Assembly: GCA_028708845.1 (NCBI GenBank)
Contig: JAQVXZ010000003.1
Coordinates: forward strand, 1-64,000
Source: Bacteroidales bacterium
GTDB lineage: Bacteria; Bacteroidota; Bacteroidia; Bacteroidales; P3
Direction: 5' to 3'
DNA: 64,000 bases
Numbering within the stretch: position 1 is the stretch's first letter; the number at the start of each line of letters is the position of its first letter. The notes beneath the pieces were generated by a model. The model searched no databases, was not told the origin of the DNA, and worked only from the letters and a program-made list of their open reading frames with translations. Positions 33,348-41,619 of this stretch are shown here, piece after piece. The position numbers were made by a program, and so were the translations under genes.

Positions 33348-34355
33348 TTATTTAACAACAACAACTTTCTTGCCATCAAGCAGACGTGTTTGTCCTGTAA
33401 CAACAACATTTTCTCCATCTTTCACTCCATCTAAGAGCTCGTATGTATTTCCCATTCTTCTTCCTAGTTCCACCTTACGGTATTCAACTACTCCATCTTT
33501 TTCTATAAATACATATTTATTGTTTGTTCCACTTTGTTTTATTATTGCTATATCTGGAACAATAACCTTCATTGCTTTTCCAAGATTAAGTTCAACTCTT
33601 CCAAACATTCCTGGACGTAGTTTTTGATTTGAGTTAGTAAACTGCGCCTCAACCATAAATGTTCTTGTTAGAGGATCAATTGTTGGTGCAATTAAACTTA
33701 TTCTTCCTCCAAATTCTTCGTTTTCAAAAACATCTACCTTTGCCTTAACGTTCATACCAAGTTTTACCTTTGTATAGAAGGATTCGTTGATATTAAATTT
33801 AAGTTTAACTGGTGAGATTTGCATTACTTGAAGTATTGGTTGTGCTCCTGAAACATCTCCATTGTCGAAGTTTCTCATTGTAATAACACCTGTGATAGGA
33901 GATGTTAGGGTTATATTTCTTTCTAAGTTATCAATATTTCTTTTTGCAACATCGTATTGAGTTTTTAATTGGTCGAGTTGTTGTTTTGAAATTCCTCCAC
34001 TTTGAAATAAGGCCTCCATTCTACTAACTTCTAATTTCATATTATCCAATTGAGCATTTGCAGTTGCAAGATTAGTGTTTTCCATAGTAACAAGCTTTTG
34101 TCCTTTAGATACCTTTTGTCCAACTTCAACCCAAATTTTTTCAATTCTTGTTCCTCCAGCAGAGGTTATAAAGTTTTTAACAGCAGCATCAACTGTTGTT
34201 GCAAACTCATATATTTGGTCAATTTCTTTTACAGAAACTTTTTCAACCTTTACTTTGATAGCCTCTTCTTCTTGCGTACCTTTTTTATCATCTTTCTTTG
34301 TGCAACCAGTCATAATGATAACAGCTGACATCAATAAATAAATTACTTTTTTCAT
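33348..34355 (-). CDS. RND periplasmic adaptor (membrane fusion protein)
   Basis: 335 residues. MKKVIYLLMSAVIIMTGC is a lipoprotein signal with Cys18, as in AcrA. A lipoyl half-motif (GTRIEKIWVEVGQKVSKGQK), a helical hairpin (~90-140: LDNMKLEVSRMEALFQSGGI...QLDQLKTQYDVAKRN), the matching lipoyl half (LTSPITGVITMRNFDNGD) and a beta barrel (LKFNINESFYTKVKLGMNVK) follow. The hairpin is short, so it may dock to the channel directly. It links pump and channel. Confidence 0.95.
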   Translation of the reverse strand: MKKVIYLLMSAVIIMTGCTKKDDKKGTQEEEAIKVKVEKVSVKEIDQIYEFATTVDAAVKNFITSAGGTRIEKIWVEVGQKVSKGQKLVTMENTNLATANAQLDNMKLEVSRMEALFQSGGISKQQLDQLKTQYDVAKRNIDNLERNITLTSPITGVITMRNFDNGDVSGAQPILQVMQISPVKLKFNINESFYTKVKLGMNVKAKVDVFENEEFGGRISLIAPTIDPLTRTFMVEAQFTNSNQKLRPGMFGRVELNLGKAMKVIVPDIAIIKQSGTNNKYVFIEKDGVVEYRKVELGRRMGNTYELLDGVKDGENVVVTGQTRLLDGKKVVVVK

Positions 34356-34404
34356 TATATTTCTTATGTGTTTATTTTATTTGTGTTTTAATTTTATTCT
34401 TTCC

Positions 34405-35748
34405 TTATTTTTCACTTCCAATTACCTTCTCTAAATTAGCTTGTGCAGAAAGGAAGTTAAATAGTGATTGTTGGTAATTAAGTTTTGATTGAGTTAGTGA
34501 TAGTTCAGAGTCGTTAAGTTCTAGAATTGTTCCAGAACCAACTTGGTAACGAACTTTCGCTATCTCGTATCCTCTTTCTGCTTGTTTGATTGCATCCTTA
34601 TTAACTGCCAATTGTTCTTTTGCAGCTTTCATTGTATTGGTTGCTGACTTAACTTGTAGGTTTATGCCGTCCTTAGCATATTCTCTTTGGATTTCTAAAC
34701 TTTTAATTGATAGCTCAACTTGCTTTGCTTGGTTAACCTTAGTCATTCCAGAAAATATAGGAACAGTTAGTTGAAGACCAACTGAGGCTGAACCAATCCA
34801 ATTATAGTCTTTAAATTTAAAGTCTTCTGCTTGTGTTTGGTAAATATAGCTTCCTGTTGCTGAAAGCATAGGTAGATGCTGTGTGTTTATAAGTTTTAAT
34901 TGATTCTTTAGTCCTATAATATTATAGTCTAAAAGCTTTAAGTCGGAGTTATTAGCTATAATATTCCTATTCTCAGTTTCTGTAATTATATTGATATTAT
35001 CATTGAAGTTTTCTAAGTCTTCCTTAATAACAATTTCTTGTTCAGCAGGAAGTGAAAGAATCATTATTAGTTGCATAGTTGAAAGTTCAACTCCATTCTT
35101 TGCATTAATAAGTACTGGATTAAGGTTGTTCACATTAACTTGAGCTCTAATATAGTCGTATTCAGAAACCACTCCTTGTTTATATGAGTTTTCAATATTT
35201 TTAAGTGTTTCTAGAGCATTGGTATGACTTTGTTGTAATACCTTTAAAGAACTTTTGGTAAGCAAAACAGTATAGTATGCATCTTTAACTTGCTTTGTCA
35301 TCTCAATTTTAGAGGCACGAGACTTCTCAATAATCATATCTATATCATTCTGTTTGTTTTTTATGTTTTGCCAAAGGGAAAAGTTAACCAGAGGAAGTTG
35401 TGAACTAATGCTCCCAACAAAAGAATTCTTATAACCAATCTCCATATATTTTTGTCCACCCATTAGAGCAGCAAAGCTTTCTGGCATAAACATAACCTGT
35501 TTCATTACGTTGTCGGTATATTGTCCAACAGCATTTAGGCTAGGTAGTAAGCTGCCGATTGCTTCTTTTCTGGAGTAATCAACTCTTTGAATCTCTAATT
35601 CGGCAATTTTAATAGTAGGGTTATTGTCGTGAGCAATCCTTAGTGCTGTTTCCAAATCTAACTCCAAGGTAGAAGTGACTTGAGCAAAGGTGTTAATGCT
35701 AGCTATACAAAGTCCTATAAAAGCTAATTTCAAAAATTTTCTTTTCAT
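34405..35748 (-). CDS. TolC-family outer-membrane efflux channel
   Basis: 447 residues with signal peptide MKRKFLKLAFIGLCIASINTFA then Q. The paired TolC repeats are visible: LDLETALRIAHDNNPTIKIA near the N-terminus and NAMKAAKEQLAVNK..., RYQVGSGTILELNDSE in the second half. It forms a trimeric channel for the RND pump. First structural gene of the operon, 14 bp after the TetR-type gene. Confidence 0.94.
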   Translation of the reverse strand: MKRKFLKLAFIGLCIASINTFAQVTSTLELDLETALRIAHDNNPTIKIAELEIQRVDYSRKEAIGSLLPSLNAVGQYTDNVMKQVMFMPESFAALMGGQKYMEIGYKNSFVGSISSQLPLVNFSLWQNIKNKQNDIDMIIEKSRASKIEMTKQVKDAYYTVLLTKSSLKVLQQSHTNALETLKNIENSYKQGVVSEYDYIRAQVNVNNLNPVLINAKNGVELSTMQLIMILSLPAEQEIVIKEDLENFNDNINIITETENRNIIANNSDLKLLDYNIIGLKNQLKLINTQHLPMLSATGSYIYQTQAEDFKFKDYNWIGSASVGLQLTVPIFSGMTKVNQAKQVELSIKSLEIQREYAKDGINLQVKSATNTMKAAKEQLAVNKDAIKQAERGYEIAKVRYQVGSGTILELNDSELSLTQSKLNYQQSLFNFLSAQANLEKVIGSEK

Positions 35749-35762
35749 TTTTTCTTTTAATA

Positions 35763-36380
35763 TTATTTTTTTAAAAAGATCTCTTTATATTTATCAATAA
35801 TTTCAATTCCTTTTGTGGTTGAAACTCCCCTAATAATTATGAATATATGCATCATTGCTATTTCTATTAGGCTATGATTAGGGTTTTGTATCATATATTC
35901 ATTTTTTGAGCAGTAAAAAAGGTTTAGTTGTATAATGCTTTGTAATAGGTCGAAGTTTACATCTTCAAGTACTAAACCTTCTTCTAACGCTTCTAAAAGT
36001 AATTTATTTCTTAACTCTTTCTGAAAGTTGATATGTCTTTCAAATGTCTTTTGATAAATTTCTGGATAATATTTATTTAAATCTTTAATGTAATCGTATT
36101 TAATTGTATGAATGGAGCTATTTGCTTTTTTTAGCATTAACAATATTGAGACAAGCGAGTTTTCTGATGACTCAATAATCTTATTACTTTCATTAACTGC
36201 CTTTTCAAAATTCATATTAAAACAATCTTCCAATAAATTACTTTTATCTTTAAATTGTTCATAGAGGGTTCGCTTTGATATGCCAAGATTATTTGCAATT
36301 TCATCCATTGTAATTAGCCTACAACTTTTAATTTGCAATAATCCATTTGTTTCATTAATTATTCTATCCTTTAGTTCCAT
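35763..36380 (-). CDS. TetR-family transcriptional regulator of the efflux operon
   Basis: 205 residues from ATG 36380 (MELKDRIINETNG). I reject the longer start at 36431 because a -7 box (TAGCTTTG) lies between. Helix-turn-helix: TMDEIANNLGISKRTLYEQF (~23-42), then KDKSNLLEDCF. The C-terminal ligand domain is all-helical. It heads the pump operon and probably represses it until ligand binds. Confidence 0.9.
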   Translation of the reverse strand: MELKDRIINETNGLLQIKSCRLITMDEIANNLGISKRTLYEQFKDKSNLLEDCFNMNFEKAVNESNKIIESSENSLVSILLMLKKANSSIHTIKYDYIKDLNKYYPEIYQKTFERHINFQKELRNKLLLEALEEGLVLEDVNFDLLQSIIQLNLFYCSKNEYMIQNPNHSLIEIAMMHIFIIIRGVSTTKGIEIIDKYKEIFLKK

Positions 36381-36401
36381 GTTCTTATTTGAATGAGTTT
36401 G

Positions 36402-36409
36402 CAAAGCTA
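36402..36409 (-). promoter_or_regulatory. -7 box of the TetR/efflux operon
   Basis: CAAAGCTA on the plus strand (TAGCTTTG on the minus), 22 bp before ATG 36380. No clear TTG at -33. The remaining 36410-36564 shows nothing else definite. Confidence 0.6.
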
Positions 36410-36564
36410 TAGAAAACTTTTGAAACGACAATAGTTTTGTGATTTTATTTCTTAAAAATATCTTTTAGAACTAATACTTACTCTTATATAATGATGTTTT
36501 TGAAAAGGGAAATTAAGAAAAGAAAAATTGTATTATCATATTATAATTAATGTTTTAGATAGCG

Positions 36565-36695
36565 ATATAATGAAACGCTGTTTTGGAAAATTAAAACGCT
36601 GTAATAATTTCTTGAATCAAAGAAAGAAAAAATTAAAACAGCGTTTCAGTAAATTGAAACAAAGAGTTGATGAAAATGATACTTTGTTTTGTGTT
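36565..36695. repeat. 21-bp-period array (GAAACGCTG words)
   Basis: AAAC or the equivalent position of each word starts at 36573, 36594, 36615 (diverged), 36636 and 36657, exact 21-bp period. Words include GAAACGCTGTTTT, AAAACGCTGTAAT, AAAACAGCGTTTC and GAAACAAAG; ACAGCGTTT is the complement of the word at 26484. The array ends at the stop of the thioesterase gene. Confidence 0.85.
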
Positions 36696-37130
36696 TTAAT
36701 TTCTTGCCTTTAGTAGCCTTAATGCTGTTTCATGAAGAGCTATCTCTTCTTCTGTTTCAGGAGTAATTATCAAATTGTGAGGTGTTGCTTTTGAATCCTT
36801 ATCAACAAAGCAAAAAGTGATAAAACCATCCAATCGTTTTATGTCTACTGATTGGATTTCATGAACCTTAGTGTAAACTGTAATACTTGATCTGCCTGCA
36901 TGAACTATCCTGCTCTCAAAACCCAGAATATTTCCTAACCTCATAGGATTTAGAAACTCAAGTCCATGAACTTTTAAGCAAACAGTATGTTTTGGATCTA
37001 GCTTACTTGCTGCTCCAATAAAAGCAGACTCAACAACCCATTCAGAACAACGACCAGCAAACAAAGTGCCGTGGTGATTCAAATCCTCAGACTTAATCAT
37101 CTTATAATTAACAATTTTTTCTAAACCCAT
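36696..37130 (-). CDS. Acyl-CoA thioesterase, hotdog fold
   Basis: 144 residues. The central helix NHHGTLFAGRCSEWVVESAF has the conserved Asn-His...Gly pattern of the YciA/BFIT (4HBT) group, and LKVHGLEFLNPMRLGNIL the active-site strand. It hydrolyses acyl-CoA thioesters, range unknown. Monocistronic, with its own promoter. Confidence 0.88.
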   Translation of the reverse strand: MGLEKIVNYKMIKSEDLNHHGTLFAGRCSEWVVESAFIGAASKLDPKHTVCLKVHGLEFLNPMRLGNILGFESRIVHAGRSSITVYTKVHEIQSVDIKRLDGFITFCFVDKDSKATPHNLIITPETEEEIALHETALRLLKARN

Positions 37131-37161
37131 AATAATTGATTTTAAGTTGAAATACAGACTA

Positions 37162-37191
37162 CAAAAGTATATTTTTTTCAGAGTATAACAA
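37162..37191 (-). promoter_or_regulatory. Promoter of the thioesterase gene
   Basis: On the minus strand TTG (plus 37189-37191), 19 nt, TACTTTTG (plus 37162-37169). It is back-to-back with the -7 box TATCTTTG at 37210-37217 for the kinase gene, giving a divergent pair. Confidence 0.75.
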
Positions 37192-37209
37192 TAGTAAAAA
37201 TAAATTTTC

Positions 37210-37217
37210 TATCTTTG
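37210..37217 (+). promoter_or_regulatory. -7 box of the kinase-kdsB unit
   Basis: TATCTTTG, 32 bp before ATG 37249. Confidence 0.65.
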
Positions 37218-37248
37218 TATGTTAATTAAAATATAAAAACGAAATACT

Positions 37249-37863
37249 ATGCATGTTGCAATTGCTGGAAACATAGGTAGTGGAAAGACTACACTAACAG
37301 AGTTATTAGCAAAACAGTTTAAATGGAATCCGATGTTTGAACAGGTAGATGATAACCCTTATCTTGCCAATTTCTATGATGATATGCGTAGATGGAGCTT
37401 CAATCTACAGATCTATTTTCTCAATAAACGTTTTCGTAGTTTGATTGAACATAGAAAAGAATTCAAGAATATAATCCAAGATAGAACACTTTTCGAAGAT
37501 GCTTATATATTTGCTCCAAACCTTCATGCAATGGGGCTTATGGCAACAAAGGATTATGAAACCTATCTTGATTTATTTGAATTAATTAATTCATTTATAC
37601 AGCCTCCAGAATTATTAATATATTTAAAAGCTTCAGTTCCTACTCTAATAAATAATATACAAAAAAGAGGAAGAGAATACGAAAACTCAATACGTTTAGA
37701 TTATATAACCTCTTTAAATGAAAGATATGATAGGTGGATAAATGAATATAAAGAAGGTAAACTACTTATAATTGATATTGACAACATTGACTTCACAGCC
37801 AACAAATCTGATTTAGGACTTATTATTGAAAAAATAAATGCTGAAATAAATGGGTTATTCTAA
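37249..37863 (+). CDS. Deoxynucleoside kinase
   Basis: 204 residues. P-loop GNIGSGKTTL (7-16), EQVDDNPYLANFYDDMRRW (substrate-binding), and the DRS-like motif QDRTLFEDAYIFA (~81-93); the LID region RGREYENSIRLDYI follows. It phosphorylates deoxyadenosine/deoxyguanosine-type nucleosides for salvage. Its 3' end overlaps kdsB by 14 bp. Confidence 0.93.
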   Translation: MHVAIAGNIGSGKTTLTELLAKQFKWNPMFEQVDDNPYLANFYDDMRRWSFNLQIYFLNKRFRSLIEHRKEFKNIIQDRTLFEDAYIFAPNLHAMGLMATKDYETYLDLFELINSFIQPPELLIYLKASVPTLINNIQKRGREYENSIRLDYITSLNERYDRWINEYKEGKLLIIDIDNIDFTANKSDLGLIIEKINAEINGLF

Positions 37864-38626
37864 TCAAAAGATACTAGGTGTTATTCCTGCAAGATATGCT
37901 TCAAGTCGCTTTCCTGCAAAACCATTAGCCAAAATAGGAGATATGGAAATGGTCGTTTGTGTTTGTAAAAGAGTTGTAGAAAGTGGATTGTTCGATAAGG
38001 TTGTTGTTGCAACTGATAATCGTAAGATATTTGATGTTGTACATAGTTATGGTTACCAAGCCATAATGACGGATATAGATCATAGTTGTGGTACAGAAAG
38101 AGTGGAAGAGGCGTTAAGGATAGTTGAACAAACAGAAGGTGAGTTTGGTATTGTTGTTAATATTCAAGGAGACGAACCATTAATAAAGAAAGAACAGCTT
38201 CAATCAGCTCTTATTCCATTTGAAGACCCCCAAACCCAAATTTCAACTCTTTGCAAAATGATAGAGGATGTTAAAACTCTTATATCTTCAAATGTTGTTA
38301 AAGTTGTTTTTGATTATAATCATAATGCACTTTATTTTTCAAGGTCAATAATACCATTTAATAGGGAAGAGACCCTTGAATACTCAATTGCAAAGGGATA
38401 TTACTATAAACATATTGGATTATATGCCTATAGATCTAGTGTTTTAAAGGAATTGGTTAAGCTATACCCATCAAGACTTGAGAAAATGGAATCCTTAGAA
38501 CAACTAAGATGGTTGGAGGAGGGATATAAAATTAAGATATCAGAAACTGAATTTGAAAGCATAGGAGTAGATACTCCAGAGGATTTAGAAAAAGTAAATA
38601 ACAAACTATTTAAAGAGAAGATATAG
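37850..38626 (+). CDS. kdsB: 3-deoxy-manno-octulosonate cytidylyltransferase KdsB
   Basis: 258 residues. VIPARYASSRFPAKPLA is the CTP-binding P-loop-like signature; VNIQGDEPLI holds the metal-binding Asp; IGLYAYRSSVL and GVDTPEDLEKV close the fold. It activates Kdo as CMP-Kdo for lipopolysaccharide, so the cell makes LPS. The ATG lies inside the kinase gene, implying translational coupling. Confidence 0.95.
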   Translation: MGYSNQKILGVIPARYASSRFPAKPLAKIGDMEMVVCVCKRVVESGLFDKVVVATDNRKIFDVVHSYGYQAIMTDIDHSCGTERVEEALRIVEQTEGEFGIVVNIQGDEPLIKKEQLQSALIPFEDPQTQISTLCKMIEDVKTLISSNVVKVVFDYNHNALYFSRSIIPFNREETLEYSIAKGYYYKHIGLYAYRSSVLKELVKLYPSRLEKMESLEQLRWLEEGYKIKISETEFESIGVDTPEDLEKVNNKLFKEKI

Positions 38627-38754
38627 AGGATTAAGATAATATATGCAATTATTAATATATTAATTGAAACGCAATTGAAAAATAAACGTAATATATAATC
38701 TTACCTATAGTTTGGTCAATATTAAAGATATAAATAATTAAAAAAGATAATAAT

Positions 38755-40323
38755 ATGAATGTTTCAGCAAATCTATTAGAGTATTTAAAGAAGAATGATA
38801 GAGCAGAACTAACGGGAATAGGTACTTTCCGAGTTCAGTACACACCTGCATCCATTAGCCCTATAACAAATACCCTAACGCCTCCAAGCCGAATAATAAC
38901 ATTTTCAAACGAAATAAATAACGACTTGGGTTTTGTTCAAGAATTATCGAAGCAAGAGTTTATATCTATTGAAACATCATTGAAATGGATAAAACAATAT
39001 TCAGATAGCATAAAGGAGAAAATTGAAAAGTTTGACTCGTGTAAGATAGGAGAAATAGGTGTTTTATCAAAAGGATTAAGCTCAGGTTATGTTTTTACTC
39101 CAACTTCAGGACTAAACCTATTAGACAGCGCATTTGCTTTTTCAACAATTAAATCTCTTAAAACATTCGACCAAGAAGATAATATCAAACCAATAGTTAC
39201 CAAAGAACATTTACCAGAATTACCTGTAGAAGAAAAAACTGAAATAGAGGAAAAACCATTGCAGACTATTGTTGTTGGCACATCTTATTCTGAAAAAGAG
39301 ACGAACCAAGATCAAGGCTCAATAAATACTTTGAGTGAAGAAGCCTCTCTACTGCATCAATCTGATAATCAAGAGAAAAATGAGGATTCATTAATCTTAG
39401 AACAAGAAAAGACTAAAGAGATTGTTTTTGAAGAAAGAGAAAAACTTGAAAGAGATGAAGCAAAAATGGAAGACGCTCAAAAAGAAGTTCAAGAAAGACT
39501 AGACAAAATAAAAGAGGATAAAGAAGAAGAGCTAGGAGAAAACGAGGGTATTGACACTAACGATAGTGATGCTTTTAATTATAGAAATAGTAAGAAGTAT
39601 AGGAAGAACTTTAAAAGAAGAAGAAAATCTGAGAAAAAAGAACGAAAGGAAAGAAGGAAAAGAAATAAGTTAATATGGCTAATTCTCTCATTGCTTGTTC
39701 TTTTAGCTCTATTAGCATCAGGATTTATGGTTCTTGCTCATTATATGTGTTGGACAAAAAACATAAAGCAACTTGACCCATTAACAGAGAAACTTAATAA
39801 CTATATAATTCCTAAATGTGAAGAGGCTAAAAAAACAATAGTTATTCCTATTCAAACTCCAACGAACCAAGTTATAGAAGTTCCAATCACAGAAACTATT
39901 ACAGAGGAAATCGTTTCAATTGATGAGCCAATAGCAGATGTTCAAGCTACAAGTAAGCCAACTCAACCAAAAAAGGAATTAGTTGCTAAACCAAAACCTT
40001 TAAAGCCAACTGGAGAAAAAGACAATCCGCCAGCACCAACTCCTGAAATTGATTATTCAACACCAATATTAATGCAACCTGTTTCACGTCTAGGTTTTGA
40101 TGTCATAGGTGGAACATTCGAAAATCTAGCAAACGCACAACAAACTGCAAGAAAAGCAAGAAGTTTAGGATATGACAGTTATATTATTTCTAAGTCACAA
40201 GAAGATAAAACAAAATATTATGTTAGCTATGGTTCAAGAAGAACGATGAGTGAGGCAAATGCATTTATGAATTCAATAATCAAAAAGCATGGTTCTGCAG
40301 GTTATTATATAATATCACGCTAA
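38755..40323 (+). CDS. HU-like (CCDC81-type) and SPOR domain membrane protein
   Basis: 522 residues. The N-terminus (VSANLLEYLKKNDRAELTG...FRVQYTPASISP) is the Bacteroidota HU-CCDC81-like pair of domains. Residues ~200-300 are a charged coiled coil ending in a lysine/arginine-rich stretch, then one membrane helix (LIWLILSLLVLLALLASGFM, ~305-324). After a Pro/Thr linker the C-terminus is a SPOR domain (FDVIGGTFENLANAQQTARK, YYVSYGSRRTMSEANAFM) that binds denuded peptidoglycan at division sites. Likely a septal envelope protein linking DNA-binding-like domains inside to the wall outside. Confidence 0.85.
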   Translation: MNVSANLLEYLKKNDRAELTGIGTFRVQYTPASISPITNTLTPPSRIITFSNEINNDLGFVQELSKQEFISIETSLKWIKQYSDSIKEKIEKFDSCKIGEIGVLSKGLSSGYVFTPTSGLNLLDSAFAFSTIKSLKTFDQEDNIKPIVTKEHLPELPVEEKTEIEEKPLQTIVVGTSYSEKETNQDQGSINTLSEEASLLHQSDNQEKNEDSLILEQEKTKEIVFEEREKLERDEAKMEDAQKEVQERLDKIKEDKEEELGENEGIDTNDSDAFNYRNSKKYRKNFKRRRKSEKKERKERRKRNKLIWLILSLLVLLALLASGFMVLAHYMCWTKNIKQLDPLTEKLNNYIIPKCEEAKKTIVIPIQTPTNQVIEVPITETITEEIVSIDEPIADVQATSKPTQPKKELVAKPKPLKPTGEKDNPPAPTPEIDYSTPILMQPVSRLGFDVIGGTFENLANAQQTARKARSLGYDSYIISKSQEDKTKYYVSYGSRRTMSEANAFMNSIIKKHGSAGYYIISR

Positions 40324-40366
40324 TCAATTCTTATATAATTAAATAACTAATAAGGAAAAGGAACTT

Positions 40367-41608
40367 GTGCAATTAGAATCAGAACTAGCCTATAGCCAAC
40401 ATAAACTATCAAACGGAATTAGACTTATTCACCGCTCGACCTATTCTCCAATTGCACACACCGCAATTGTTATTAATGTAGGTTCAAGAGATGAGCAGCC
40501 ACAGGAATATGGAATAGCACATTTTATTGAACACTCCATTTTCAAAGGAACAGATAAAAGAAAAAGCGTTCATATATTAAATAGGATAGATGGAGTAGGG
40601 GGTGAGTTAAATGCTTTCACTACAAAAGAAGAAACTTGTATATATGCAAGTTTTCTAAATAATTACCACGACAGAGTACTTGAATTGTTTTCCGATATAG
40701 TATTCCATTCTGTTTTTCCCCAAAAAGAAATAGATAAAGAGAAGATAGTAGTTATAGATGAAATCAATTCATACGAGGATAACCCCTCTGAGCTAATCTT
40801 TGATGACTTTGAAAAATTAGTTTTTGGAAATCATGGCTTAGGGCGCTATATCTTAGGAACACCAAGTCAGGTAATGAATTTCACAACCGAAAAAATAAAA
40901 GACTTTGTAAATAGGACCTATTCACCCAATTCAATAGTAATTTCAACAATTGGAGCCATCGACTTTGATAAGTGGGTAGAGAAATGTGAAAAACACTTTG
41001 GTTCAGTTGAAAAAGATAATAAACAGATAACCAGAACTCCCTATAAAAACTATAAGCCCAGAACAAAAATACTATCTCGTGATACCTACCAAGCCCATGT
41101 TGTTCTAGGAAATACAGCTTTTAGTTATAAAAACAAACATAGATTAGCTTTTTCTTTGCTTAACAATATTATTGGCGGGCCAGCAATGAATTCCCGTCTA
41201 AATATGAAAATTAGAGAGAAATTTGGCTTCACGTACGCCCTAGAGTCAAACTACACAGCCTATTCAGATGTTGGACTATTTACCGTCTATGCTGCCACAG
41301 ATGAAAAATATATCGATAAAACAATAAATCTTATTGAAAATGAGTTAGAATACTATTGCAATAACAAAATCAAACCATTAACTCTTAAACACGCAAAACA
41401 ACAATTGATTGGACAATTGGCTATACAATACGAAAACAATCAAAATGAAGTTTTGTCTATGGGCAAATCAATTCTAAACTATAATAGGATTGATACCCTA
41501 GAGACAACTAACCAAGAAATAGAGAAAATTACTGCTGAAGAAATTCAAGAAGTTGCACAAATAGTATTTAGGAAAGATAAATATTCATTAATCAAATATA
41601 TAAACTAA
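40367..41608 (+). CDS. M16-family zinc peptidase
   Basis: 413 residues. GIAHFIEHSIFKG carries the inverted HxxEH zinc site, with the third ligand glutamate ~76 residues on in the DEINSYEDNP region. The C-terminal half (NIIGGPAMNSRLNMKIREKF, GFTYALES) is the matching non-catalytic domain. Start is GTG 40367, or TTG 40365 in another frame: AAGGAAAAGGAAC is a good ribosome-binding site just upstream. No signal peptide, so cytoplasmic or exported by another route. It leads the S46 peptidase gene by 11 bp. Confidence 0.9.
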   Translation: MQLESELAYSQHKLSNGIRLIHRSTYSPIAHTAIVINVGSRDEQPQEYGIAHFIEHSIFKGTDKRKSVHILNRIDGVGGELNAFTTKEETCIYASFLNNYHDRVLELFSDIVFHSVFPQKEIDKEKIVVIDEINSYEDNPSELIFDDFEKLVFGNHGLGRYILGTPSQVMNFTTEKIKDFVNRTYSPNSIVISTIGAIDFDKWVEKCEKHFGSVEKDNKQITRTPYKNYKPRTKILSRDTYQAHVVLGNTAFSYKNKHRLAFSLLNNIIGGPAMNSRLNMKIREKFGFTYALESNYTAYSDVGLFTVYAATDEKYIDKTINLIENELEYYCNNKIKPLTLKHAKQQLIGQLAIQYENNQNEVLSMGKSILNYNRIDTLETTNQEIEKITAEEIQEVAQIVFRKDKYSLIKYIN

Positions 41609-41619
41609 AAAAAATAAAA